The notes under the pieces: model-generated
Told to the model about the DNA's origin: nothing
The model's database searches: none
The model's input: the letters and a program-made list of their open reading frames with translations, nothing else
In this document: piece by piece, positions 45,353-52,693 of the stretch
Numbering within the stretch: the stretch's first letter is position 1
How the letters are laid out: every line of letters begins with the position of its first letter
Position numbers and translations under genes: made by a program
Assembly (NCBI RefSeq): GCF_020423045.1
Contig: NZ_CP081943.1
Span: 3,720,001 to 3,784,000, forward strand
DNA from: Pseudomonas sp. MM213
GTDB taxonomy: Bacteria; Pseudomonadota; Gammaproteobacteria; Pseudomonadales; Pseudomonadaceae
Length of the DNA: 64,000 nt
Reading direction: 5' to 3'

Positions 45353-46261
45353 ATGATTTCCAGCTCCGAACACGCCCGCCTGCTGCGGCTGGCGACCCGT
45401 GCCTCGGTGGCGGTGGCGTGCACGTTGATCGTCGCCAAAGCCATCGCGTGGTGGTTGAGCGGTTCGGTGAGCATGCTCGCCGGGTTGACCGACTCGGCCC
45501 TCGACGGTATCGCCTCGCTGCTCAACCTGCTGGCAGTGCATTACGCCTTGCGCCCCGCCGATGAAGATCACCGTTACGGGCACGGCAAGGCCGAATCGCT
45601 GGCGGGCATGGCGCAGGCGTTGTTCATTGGTGGCAGTGCGGTGCTGATTGCGTTGCAGGCGTTTGATCGGCTCAAGCATCCGGAACCGGTGGGTGCGCCG
45701 TGGATCAGCATCGGCGTGATCGTGTTTTCCCTGGCGCTGACATTGGTCCTGCTGATGTTGCAGCATCGGGTCGTCAAGGCCACCGGCTCCAACGCGGTGC
45801 GCGCCGATTCCCTGCATTACCGTTCGGACTTGCTGCTCAATGGCAGCATTCTGGTTGCGCTGTTGCTGGCCGGGGTTGGCTGGCATCAGATGGACGCGTG
45901 GTTTGGATTGGGGATCGCCGCTTACATCTTCTGGAGCGCCATTCAAATCGCCCGGGAAAGTTTTAAGGTGCTGATGGACGAGGAGCTGCCGCCAGACGTC
46001 AGCCAACACATGCTCGAACTGGCCTGCAGCGTACCGGGGGTGTTGGGCGCGCATGACCTGCGCACACGGGTGTCCGGCAACCAGTGGTTCGTGCAATTGC
46101 ACCTGGAATTGCCGGGGGAGCTGACCCTGTCAGTCGCTCACGGCATCAGCGATCAGGCGGCCGATGCAATTCACGCGGCGTACCCGCGAGCCGAGGTGCT
46201 GGTGCACGCCGACCCGCAGGAAGTGGTGAAGGCTGCCAGGGCAAATCAGAAACTCACCTGA
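45353..46261 (+). CDS. Cation diffusion facilitator (FieF-like)
   Basis: A 302-residue CDF-family metal/proton antiporter. Membrane metal-site motifs are MLAGLTDSALDGIASLLNLL near residue 41 and NAVRADSLHYRSDLLLNGS near residue 145. The cytosolic histidine loop HRYGHGKAESLAG is near residue 74, and the C-terminal ferredoxin-like domain begins about residue 210. It exports divalent metals such as Zn or Fe. The last 16 bp overlap the convergent gene's 3' end. Confidence 0.93.
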   Translation: MISSSEHARLLRLATRASVAVACTLIVAKAIAWWLSGSVSMLAGLTDSALDGIASLLNLLAVHYALRPADEDHRYGHGKAESLAGMAQALFIGGSAVLIALQAFDRLKHPEPVGAPWISIGVIVFSLALTLVLLMLQHRVVKATGSNAVRADSLHYRSDLLLNGSILVALLLAGVGWHQMDAWFGLGIAAYIFWSAIQIARESFKVLMDEELPPDVSQHMLELACSVPGVLGAHDLRTRVSGNQWFVQLHLELPGELTLSVAHGISDQAADAIHAAYPRAEVLVHADPQEVVKAARANQKLT

Positions 46262-47274
46262 TACCCGCGACTGCTCAGGCAGTTGCCCTGGGCCTGGCGG
46301 TAGGCTTGCACCACCGACGGATCCGGCTGGTAGATGGCCGTGCGCGGATCGAAGCCACTCTGCTGCACTGCGTATTGATAACACTCGTAGCCGTCCTGAT
46401 TGACCTGCTGTGGCGACTGCCCGTTGGCGGGATACGCCACCACGTCATAGCCATTGCCGGTCGGTTGCGGTTGCACGGGCGGCTCGACCACCACGTAATC
46501 CTGAGTGCTTTCCTGATAGGCGTAATACGAGCCCGCCGCCAGGAACAACAGCGCGCCGCCGATCCACACTTCACGGGCGTAATCAGGCAGGTAGCTGACG
46601 CGAATCCCGCGCGGCGGCTGCACCACGACATAACGCGGGCCGAGCGGGCGATACCAGTAGCCGCCGGAGAAGAAATAATCCTGCCCACGATACGGCACGC
46701 GATAGTCGCGGTCCGGGAAGCGGTCGATCACATGCCCGGGACGGTACTGCGGGCCTGGCCCCCAACCGTTACCGTGGCCATTCGGGCGACCGGCCCAATG
46801 ATGATCGTCGGGACGTGAACCCGGCCCGCCGGTCTGCCATTGCTGGTTGTAACCATTGTTTCGCGGGATGTCCTGATAGTAACCACGTTGCGGCTGCTGG
46901 GTCTGGCGCACGGTGTCGGGCCGGCCCTGGATCGGCAAGTCGTTGGCCGGCAATTGTGGCGGCGGCGGTGGCGGCCGCACGGGGCTGTTGAAGTCGCGCG
47001 GCGGGTTGTCTCGCGGCTGATTGTTTTGCCACTGCCCGCCATTGCGCGACTGGCCGTTGTTCTCGAACTGACGACTGTTGTCGCCACGAATGATGTCGTT
47101 GTTTTGCGGACGCGGCTGATTGTTGCCGCCACGGCCCTGATTGTTGCCCTGATGACCGTCACCGCGTTGTCCATTGTCGGGACCCCGGTTCTGCGGCTCA
47201 TCGGCCAGCGATTGCGCAGTGACACTGACACACAGCAAACCAACACCGGCCAAACGCCAGATGCGCGACTTCAT
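46246..47274 (-). CDS. Exported DUF6515-type protein, Asn/Gln/Pro-rich
   Basis: A 342-residue protein with a Sec signal peptide (residues 1-25, ending SLADEP). Residues 30-190 are low-complexity, rich in Asn, Gln, Gly, Arg and Pro (for example RGGNNQPRPQNNDIIRGDNS). A compact C-terminal part starts near YRVPYRGQDYFFSGGYWYRP and includes a hydrophobic segment VWIGGALLFLAAGSYYAYQE (about residue 235). The family has no known role; its layout suggests an envelope or surface protein. The start at 47274 has AGGA upstream. Confidence 0.8.
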   Translation of the reverse strand: MKSRIWRLAGVGLLCVSVTAQSLADEPQNRGPDNGQRGDGHQGNNQGRGGNNQPRPQNNDIIRGDNSRQFENNGQSRNGGQWQNNQPRDNPPRDFNSPVRPPPPPPQLPANDLPIQGRPDTVRQTQQPQRGYYQDIPRNNGYNQQWQTGGPGSRPDDHHWAGRPNGHGNGWGPGPQYRPGHVIDRFPDRDYRVPYRGQDYFFSGGYWYRPLGPRYVVVQPPRGIRVSYLPDYAREVWIGGALLFLAAGSYYAYQESTQDYVVVEPPVQPQPTGNGYDVVAYPANGQSPQQVNQDGYECYQYAVQQSGFDPRTAIYQPDPSVVQAYRQAQGNCLSSRGYQVSF

Positions 47275-47709
47275 GCTTTTCCTCACTGCGGGTTATGGCC
47301 TGTACGTAAGACTGGGAAAGCACAGGCCGGTTCTGCAACAGGTTATCAGTCGCGCAACTTATTTATTGAGGGCGGGTGAAAAATTGCGGGCAAAAGAAAA
47401 GGGAGACCCGTCGGCCTCCCTTTGAGAACTTCGTCCGTGCTCGACGCTTATGACGTCGGCTCACCTCACACCGTCTTCTGGACAGTGTGCAGCTCGGGGG
47501 CCGGCACATCCCCGGTGGGGGTGGCGGCCGCGACTGGCCTGATTGGGCGAGCCGCTGTGGACTGTTTGTCCGAGCAGTGATTCTGGTGATAAGAATAGGC
47601 TTGGGGCGCCGGCAGAGGATTGCGAAGATTGCTCAAATAAACATGACTTGCGCAATTTTTAACCCTGGATAGATAATCTGCCGCAATCGATATGACAAAG
47701 GCCTGATTG
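47275..47709. other. 435-bp divergent intergenic region
   Basis: Between the minus-strand envelope gene and the plus-strand Lrp gene. A clear hairpin terminator is at 47397-47424; about 200 bp of G/C-rich sequence (47480-47620) shows no family-recognisable ORF. The last 70 bp before the Lrp gene are AT-rich, with GATAAT-like 47676-47681, and probably hold its promoter. Confidence 0.5.
47397..47424. terminator. Bidirectional-looking hairpin terminator
   Basis: AAAGGGAG / CTCCCTTT stem with a 10-nt loop; A-rich on the left side, T-containing on the right. It has no adjacent gene end on either strand, which suggests a lost or unrecognised transcript. Confidence 0.6.
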
Positions 47710-48189
47710 ATGAGCAAACTCGACCGATACGACCTGAGCATTTTGGCGGAATTGCAGCGCGACGCGCGCATCTCCAACCAGGAGCTGGCCGAACGCATCG
47801 GCCTGTCACCTTCACCGTGCTCGCGCCGGGTCAAGCAACTGGAAGACGACGGCTACATCACCCGCCAGGTGGCCCTGCTGGATCGCAAAATGCTTGGCCT
47901 GAGCCTGACTGCTTATGTGTTGATCGGCATGGACCGGCATACGCCGGAGCGATTCGAGAACTTCGAAGCGGCGATTCGCACCTTGCCGCAAGTGCTTGAA
48001 TGCAGCCTGGTGACGGGGATGGATGCGGACTATCAGCTCAAGGTGGTGGTGCCGGACATGGATCACTATCAGAAGTTGCTGCTGGGGCACCTGACAAGGA
48101 TTGAAGGGGTGACGAGTGTGCGGTCGAGTTTTGTGTTGAACCAGGTGCTCAACAGCACCGAACTGCCGCTGACTCATCTGCGTAGCTGA
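47710..48189 (+). CDS. Lrp/AsnC-family regulator
   Basis: A 159-residue Lrp-type regulator. The helix-turn-helix occupies residues 5-48 (ILAELQRDARISNQELAERI, then SPSPCSRRVKQLEDDG); the RAM domain starts near residue 65. A separate Lrp gene at 30467 differs in sequence. The start at 47710 uses ATG; a TTG directly before it is not needed. A REP pair follows. Confidence 0.92.
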   Translation: MSKLDRYDLSILAELQRDARISNQELAERIGLSPSPCSRRVKQLEDDGYITRQVALLDRKMLGLSLTAYVLIGMDRHTPERFENFEAAIRTLPQVLECSLVTGMDADYQLKVVVPDMDHYQKLLLGHLTRIEGVTSVRSSFVLNQVLNSTELPLTHLRS

Positions 48190-48191
48190 GG

Positions 48192-48268
48192 ACGCCTTCG
48201 CGGGCAAGCCTCGCTCCTACAAGGGCTCGCGCGAGCCTTTGTAGGAGCGAGGCTTGCCCGCGAAGGGG
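48192..48268. repeat. REP pair
   Basis: Inverted copies of TGTAGGAGCGAGGCTTGCCC spaced by 17 bp; the spacer GGGCTCGCGCGAGCCT is itself a palindrome. It follows the Lrp gene. Confidence 0.9.
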
Positions 48269-48379
48269 CCGGAACAGGCGACGAATAGCTGCGACACGCT
48301 GCCGCAGGTCAATGCCGCGCCAATGCCCCATGCCGTATACTCCAGCGCCTTTTAGCCCCGCCCCCGCTGGAGATGTCCG

Positions 48380-48589
48380 ATGGATCCTGCAGTATTCGAA
48401 GAGTGGATGATGACCGGACTGGTCAGCATTTTGATCATTTTCATGGGTTTCATCGTCTGGGATCTGGCAAAGAAATCCAAGGCCGGGCGCTTCGGCTCGT
48501 TCATCCTGTTCTTCGTGCTCGGTCTGGGCGTGGCCGCGTTCGTGATCAAAAGCGTGGTGATCGGCCTGATCGAATCCGGCACGTTATAA
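48380..48589 (+). CDS. DUF2788 small membrane protein
   Basis: A 69-residue protein with two membrane helices (about residues 12-29 and 40-61), linked by a basic loop [13 protein letters not shown]. It matches the DUF2788 family of unknown function. Its 3' end overlaps the convergent rluE gene by 6 bp. Confidence 0.88.
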   Translation: MDPAVFEEWMMTGLVSILIIFMGFIVWDLAKKSKAGRFGSFILFFVLGLGVAAFVIKSVVIGLIESGTL

Positions 48590-49219
48590 GCGCGCCGGCA
48601 CTTCTTTCCACTGGCCCTGATCGAGTCCTTCGATCGACCAGTCGCCGATCCTGACCCGCACCAGCCGCAACGTCGGCAAGCCGACCGCGGCGGTCATGCG
48701 CCGGACCTGACGGTTACGCCCCTCGCGAATCACCAGTTCCAGCCAACTGGTCGGCACGCTTTTGCGAAAGCGCACCGGCGGGTTTCGCGGCCACAGTTGC
48801 GGCTCATCCAGTTGCCGCGCTTGCGCGGGCAAGGTCATGCCGTCATTCAGCTCGACGCCATCACGCAAACGCTGTAACTGCTCGGCACTCGGTTCGCCCT
48901 CCACTTGCACCCAATAAGTCTTGGCCAGTTTGTGCTTGGGGTCGGCAATCCGCGCCTGGAGCTGGCCGTCGTTGGTCAGCAGCAACAACCCTTCGCTGTC
49001 GCGATCCAGACGGCCTGCCGGGTAAATCCCGGGAATCTCGATGAAATCCTTGAGCGTCGCCCGCCCTTCGCCGTCGCTGAATTGCGTCAGCACATCGAAC
49101 GGTTTGTTGAACAGAATCAGCTTCGGTTCGGCCGGCGGCGCTTTGGCGACACGGCGCGGGGCTGATGACGGGGTGTTCGCGCCAAGGCGGCGGGACACAG
49201 GACGTTGGGGACGGGACAT
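48584..49219 (-). CDS. rluE: 23S rRNA pseudouridine synthase RluE
   Basis: A 211-residue RsuA-family pseudouridine synthase without an S4 domain, as expected of RluE, which modifies U2457 of 23S rRNA. The catalytic Asp is in [19 protein letters not shown] (about residue 75). The start motif [14 protein letters not shown] and C-terminal [20 protein letters not shown] match the family. Residues 1-30 are basic and disordered-looking ([20 protein letters not shown]). Confidence 0.92.
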   Translation of the reverse strand: MSRPQRPVSRRLGANTPSSAPRRVAKAPPAEPKLILFNKPFDVLTQFSDGEGRATLKDFIEIPGIYPAGRLDRDSEGLLLLTNDGQLQARIADPKHKLAKTYWVQVEGEPSAEQLQRLRDGVELNDGMTLPAQARQLDEPQLWPRNPPVRFRKSVPTSWLELVIREGRNRQVRRMTAAVGLPTLRLVRVRIGDWSIEGLDQGQWKEVPARL

Positions 49220-49237
49220 GGCGAAGAGAACATCTAA

Positions 49238-49270
49238 CGGTCAGGGCTGCTAATGCTAGTGCCCTGACCG
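49238..49270 (-). terminator. Hairpin terminator downstream of amn
   Basis: Stem CGGTCAGGGC / GCCCTGACCG with a 13-nt loop, located between the amn 3' end and the rluE start, both on the minus strand. The following T-run is short (TTAG), so efficiency is uncertain. Confidence 0.6.
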
Positions 49271-49290
49271 CCAAATGACCATGACAACTA

Positions 49291-50763
49291 TTACCGGAAC
49301 GGCGGCTCGTCGAAGCTGCGCAGTTTGCGTGAGTGCAACGAGTTGAGTTCGGTGCGCAACAAGTCCACCGCCTCGATACCGATCTTCAAGTGCTGGCTGA
49401 CCGCGCGCTCATAAAAGGCGTTGGCCGAACCCGGCAGCTTGATTTCGCTGTGCAGCGGTTTGTCCGAGACACAAAGCAATGTGCCGTACGGCACCCGCAA
49501 GCGATAACCTTGCGCGGCGATGGTGCCGCTTTCCATGTCCACCGCCACGGCGCGGGACAGGTTGATCAACGGACGTTCCTGGGCCCAGCGTAATTCCCAG
49601 TTACGGTCGTCGTAAGTCAGCACGGTGCCGGTGCGCAGGCGTTTCTTCAGCTCGTCGCCCTTTTCGCCAGTAATGTTGGCCGCCGCTTGCTGCAACGCCA
49701 TCTGCACTTCGGCCAGGGCCGGAATCGGAATGTTCGGCGGCACGACCCGATCGAGAATCCCGTCGCGGCGCATGTAGGCGTGAGCCAACACGTAATCGCC
49801 AATGGTCTGCGACTGACGCAGACCGCCGCAGTGACCGATCATCAGCCAGCAATGCGGACGCAATACCGCCAAATGGTCGGTGATGTTCTTGGCGTTGGAC
49901 GGGCCGACGCCGATGTTCACCAAAGTCACGCCATGACCGTCGCTGGCAATCAGGTGATAGGCCGGCATTTGATAGCGATGCCAGACCACGCCGGCAGCAA
50001 TCGCCGAGGCTTCGCCGTGATCCATGCTCTTTTCGATGATCACGTTGCCCGGCAGCACCATGCGCACGAAACGCGGATCGCTGCGCAACTGCTCGAGGCC
50101 ATGAACAATGAACTGGTCAACGTAGCGGTGGTAGTTGGTCAGCAGAATCCACGGCTGCACATGGCGCCAGTCGCTGCCGGTGTAATGCACGAGGCGGCGC
50201 AGGGAGAAATCCACCCGCGCGGCGTCGAACAGGGCCAGCGGCAGCGGGTCGGTGTTTTCCCAATCGTACAAACCGTCAGCGATGCCATCGGTCGCGGCGG
50301 ACAGATCGGTACTCGGGAACACCCGCGCCAGCACGGCCGCGGTCACACCGGAGCCGGCCAGTTCATCGCCCTGCTCGACCACATACGGATAAGGAATGTT
50401 CTGCTGACTGATGCCGACTTCCACGGTCACGGTGAAGTCGTGCATCAACGGTACGAGCTGTTCCAGCAAGTATTTACGGAAAGCCGCCGGATGGGTGACG
50501 GTGACGCTGTAGGTCCCCGGCAACTGCACCTTGGCGTAGGCGCGGGTGGTTTGCGGGACTTCGCCCTGGCAGTGGTAGGTCAGACGCAGTTCAGGATAAC
50601 GAAACATCGCACGCTGTTCGGCGTCCGGTTCAACTCGATCCTTGAGGTAACGCTTGAGCGCCTGGCTCAGTGCGGTGGTTGCGCGATTGTGCAAGTGAGC
50701 AAGCCGGTCCACGGCTTGCTCGGCGGTTTGAACGATAATAAAAGCTTCGGTCACGATCAGCAT
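49291..50763 (-). CDS. amn: AMP nucleosidase
   Basis: A 490-residue enzyme hydrolysing AMP to adenine and ribose 5-phosphate in purine salvage. The N-terminal Amn domain is followed by the phosphorylase fold: TLVNIGVGPSNAKNITDHLA, LMIGHCGGLRQSQTIGDYVL, AVDMESGTIAAQGYR, and the closing HSRKLRSFDEPPFR match E. coli Amn by eye. An ATG 27 bp upstream (50790) is an alternative start. Confidence 0.96.
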   Translation of the reverse strand: MLIVTEAFIIVQTAEQAVDRLAHLHNRATTALSQALKRYLKDRVEPDAEQRAMFRYPELRLTYHCQGEVPQTTRAYAKVQLPGTYSVTVTHPAAFRKYLLEQLVPLMHDFTVTVEVGISQQNIPYPYVVEQGDELAGSGVTAAVLARVFPSTDLSAATDGIADGLYDWENTDPLPLALFDAARVDFSLRRLVHYTGSDWRHVQPWILLTNYHRYVDQFIVHGLEQLRSDPRFVRMVLPGNVIIEKSMDHGEASAIAAGVVWHRYQMPAYHLIASDGHGVTLVNIGVGPSNAKNITDHLAVLRPHCWLMIGHCGGLRQSQTIGDYVLAHAYMRRDGILDRVVPPNIPIPALAEVQMALQQAAANITGEKGDELKKRLRTGTVLTYDDRNWELRWAQERPLINLSRAVAVDMESGTIAAQGYRLRVPYGTLLCVSDKPLHSEIKLPGSANAFYERAVSQHLKIGIEAVDLLRTELNSLHSRKLRSFDEPPFR

Positions 50764-50858
50764 CCTGTGTTCTGACTTGCAGGCCTTCATCTTGCCTGCA
50801 TCGTCGCTTCACGGGAACAGTGGTGGCTACACAAATGCCAAGTCCACAGTAGATCCAA

Positions 50859-50961
50859 TGTGGGAGCGAGACCGGCTTGCCGGCGATAGCGGTTCAACAT
50901 TCAGCAATGTTGTTGGCTGAGAGTCCGTCATCGCCGGCAAGCCGGTCTCGCTCCCACAGGG
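50859..50961. repeat. Long REP pair (GAGACCGGCTTGCCGGCGAT subtype)
   Basis: TGGGAGCGAGACCGGCTTGC at 50860 and its inverted mate ending GGTCTCGCTCCCACA at 50958. The arms are longer than in the other pairs, about 30 bp, combining GGGAGCGAG with CCGGCTTGCCGGCGAT. Spacer about 40 bp containing a small AACATTCAGCAATGTT palindrome. Confidence 0.88.
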
Positions 50962-50973
50962 GTTCGGTGTTGG

Positions 50974-52620
50974 TTACATAGATGGGGTCGAGCGGGCGAC
51001 GATCGCTTCGACATCCAGCCCACGCGGCAACGCACCGTATACGCGACCGGCGTCGCCGAGGCGGCTGGCGATGAACGCATCGCTGACCGCCGAATTGCCG
51101 GCCTCCAGCAACAGTTTGGCTTGCAGCCCCAACGCGATGTCTTCGGTGAGCTGCCGCGCACGATACTGAATGTCGCTGGTGTCCTTGAACGCCGCCTGCA
51201 ATTGGCTGATGTGCGCGGCCAGCCGCTTGTCGCCGTGACCATCGCCCAACTCGCTGAACAGCACATCCAGAACACCCGGTTCTTTCGACAGCGCCCGCAA
51301 CACATCCAGGCATTGCACGTTGCCGGAGCCTTCCCACGTCGAATTGACCGGTGCCTCGCGGTACAAGCGCGGCAGGATGCTGTCTTCGACATACCCGGCA
51401 CCGCCCATGCATTCGGCAGCTTCGTTGATCATCGCGGGCGCGCGCTTACAGATCCAGTACTTGCCCACGGCGGTCACCAGGCGGGCGAATTTGGCTTCGT
51501 GCCCGTCATCCAGATGATCCAGCGCCTTGCCCATGCGCAGGCTCAACGCCAACGCGGCTTCGCTCTCCAAGGCCAGATCGGCGAGGACGTTCTGCATCAA
51601 CGGTTGTTCGCTGAGCAGCTTGCCGCCGACGCTGCGATGGGCGCAGTGATGACTGGCCTGGGTCAGCGCCTGACGCATCAAGGCGCTGGAACCGACCATG
51701 CAATCGAAGCGGGTCATGGCAACCATTTCGATAATGGTCGGAACGCCGCGCCCCTCTTCGCCAACCATCCACGCCAGCGCACCGCGAAACTCGACTTCGC
51801 TGGAGGCGTTGGAGCAATTGCCGAGTTTGTTTTTCAGGCGCTGGATGTAGAACTGATTGCGCGTGTCGTCCGGACGATGGCGCGGCAACAGGAAGCAGGT
51901 CAAACCTTTGTCAGTCTGGGCCAGCGTGAGGAAGGCATCGCACATCGGCGCGGAACAGAACCACTTGTGGCCCACCAGTTCGTAGGCTTGGCCCGGTCCG
52001 CTGGCACCCACCGGATACGCCTTGGTGGTGTTGGCCCGCACATCGGTGCCGCCCTGTTTCTCGGTCATCGCCATGCCAATGGTGACACCGGCCTTGTGGG
52101 CCATGCCGACATTGCGCGGGTCGTATTCGGTGGCGAGGATTTTCGGCAGCCACTGCCGGGCGAGATCGGGCTGCAAGCGCATCGCCGGCACACTGGCGAA
52201 GGTCATGGTCAGCGGGCAACCGCTGCCGGCTTCGGCCTGGCTGTGCAGGTAGGTCATGGAAGCGCGGGCGACATGGGCGCCGTCCTGTGGATGCGCCCAG
52301 GGCAGCGAGGTCAAACCGTGCTCGATCGCCGTGCGCATCAGCTCGTGATACGCCGGGTGAAATTCCACCAGATCGATGCGGTGACCGTAGCGGTCGTGGC
52401 TGCTGAACACCGGTTTGTTCTGGTTGGCCAGGAACCCCGCTTCCATCAGCGGCCCGCCGGCCAGCGCGCCGTAAGTGTCGATCCGCGACTCGGCCCAACC
52501 GGCCCCGAAACGCTGCGACCACTCCTGCAAAGGCAGGTCGATGCGATACAGGTTGGCGCCGTCCAGCGACGGCGGCTGGTTGGTGACTTCGTGGGTTTCG
52601 GCGAACTGATGCAGGTTCAT
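50974..52620 (-). CDS. AidB-like acyl-CoA dehydrogenase
   Basis: A 548-residue flavoprotein of the AidB branch. It has the AidB start VTNQPPSLDGANLY, GMAMTEKQGGTDVRANTT near residue 175 (FAD/substrate), GHKWFCSAPMCDAFL, the conserved NCSNASSEVEF and MGGAGYVEDSILPRLYREAP near residue 430. E. coli AidB is part of the alkylation response and binds DNA; this gene is not beside ada, so it may be a catabolic isovaleryl-CoA-type enzyme instead. It is in the same direction as ladS, which lies 73 bp upstream. Confidence 0.9.
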   Translation of the reverse strand: MNLHQFAETHEVTNQPPSLDGANLYRIDLPLQEWSQRFGAGWAESRIDTYGALAGGPLMEAGFLANQNKPVFSSHDRYGHRIDLVEFHPAYHELMRTAIEHGLTSLPWAHPQDGAHVARASMTYLHSQAEAGSGCPLTMTFASVPAMRLQPDLARQWLPKILATEYDPRNVGMAHKAGVTIGMAMTEKQGGTDVRANTTKAYPVGASGPGQAYELVGHKWFCSAPMCDAFLTLAQTDKGLTCFLLPRHRPDDTRNQFYIQRLKNKLGNCSNASSEVEFRGALAWMVGEEGRGVPTIIEMVAMTRFDCMVGSSALMRQALTQASHHCAHRSVGGKLLSEQPLMQNVLADLALESEAALALSLRMGKALDHLDDGHEAKFARLVTAVGKYWICKRAPAMINEAAECMGGAGYVEDSILPRLYREAPVNSTWEGSGNVQCLDVLRALSKEPGVLDVLFSELGDGHGDKRLAAHISQLQAAFKDTSDIQYRARQLTEDIALGLQAKLLLEAGNSAVSDAFIASRLGDAGRVYGALPRGLDVEAIVARSTPSM

Positions 52621-52693
52621 GACGGGGCTCCTTTGGTCAGCCAAGGAGTTCAGTTAAGCACTGCCCCGAGGCCGAACAAAGTGGCATATCCGC

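Noticed and set aside
47466..47834. 122-residue minus-strand frame between the envelope protein and Lrp
   Set aside because: Runs into the Lrp gene, has no recognisable motif and no ribosome site; possibly a relic, but not supportable as a gene.
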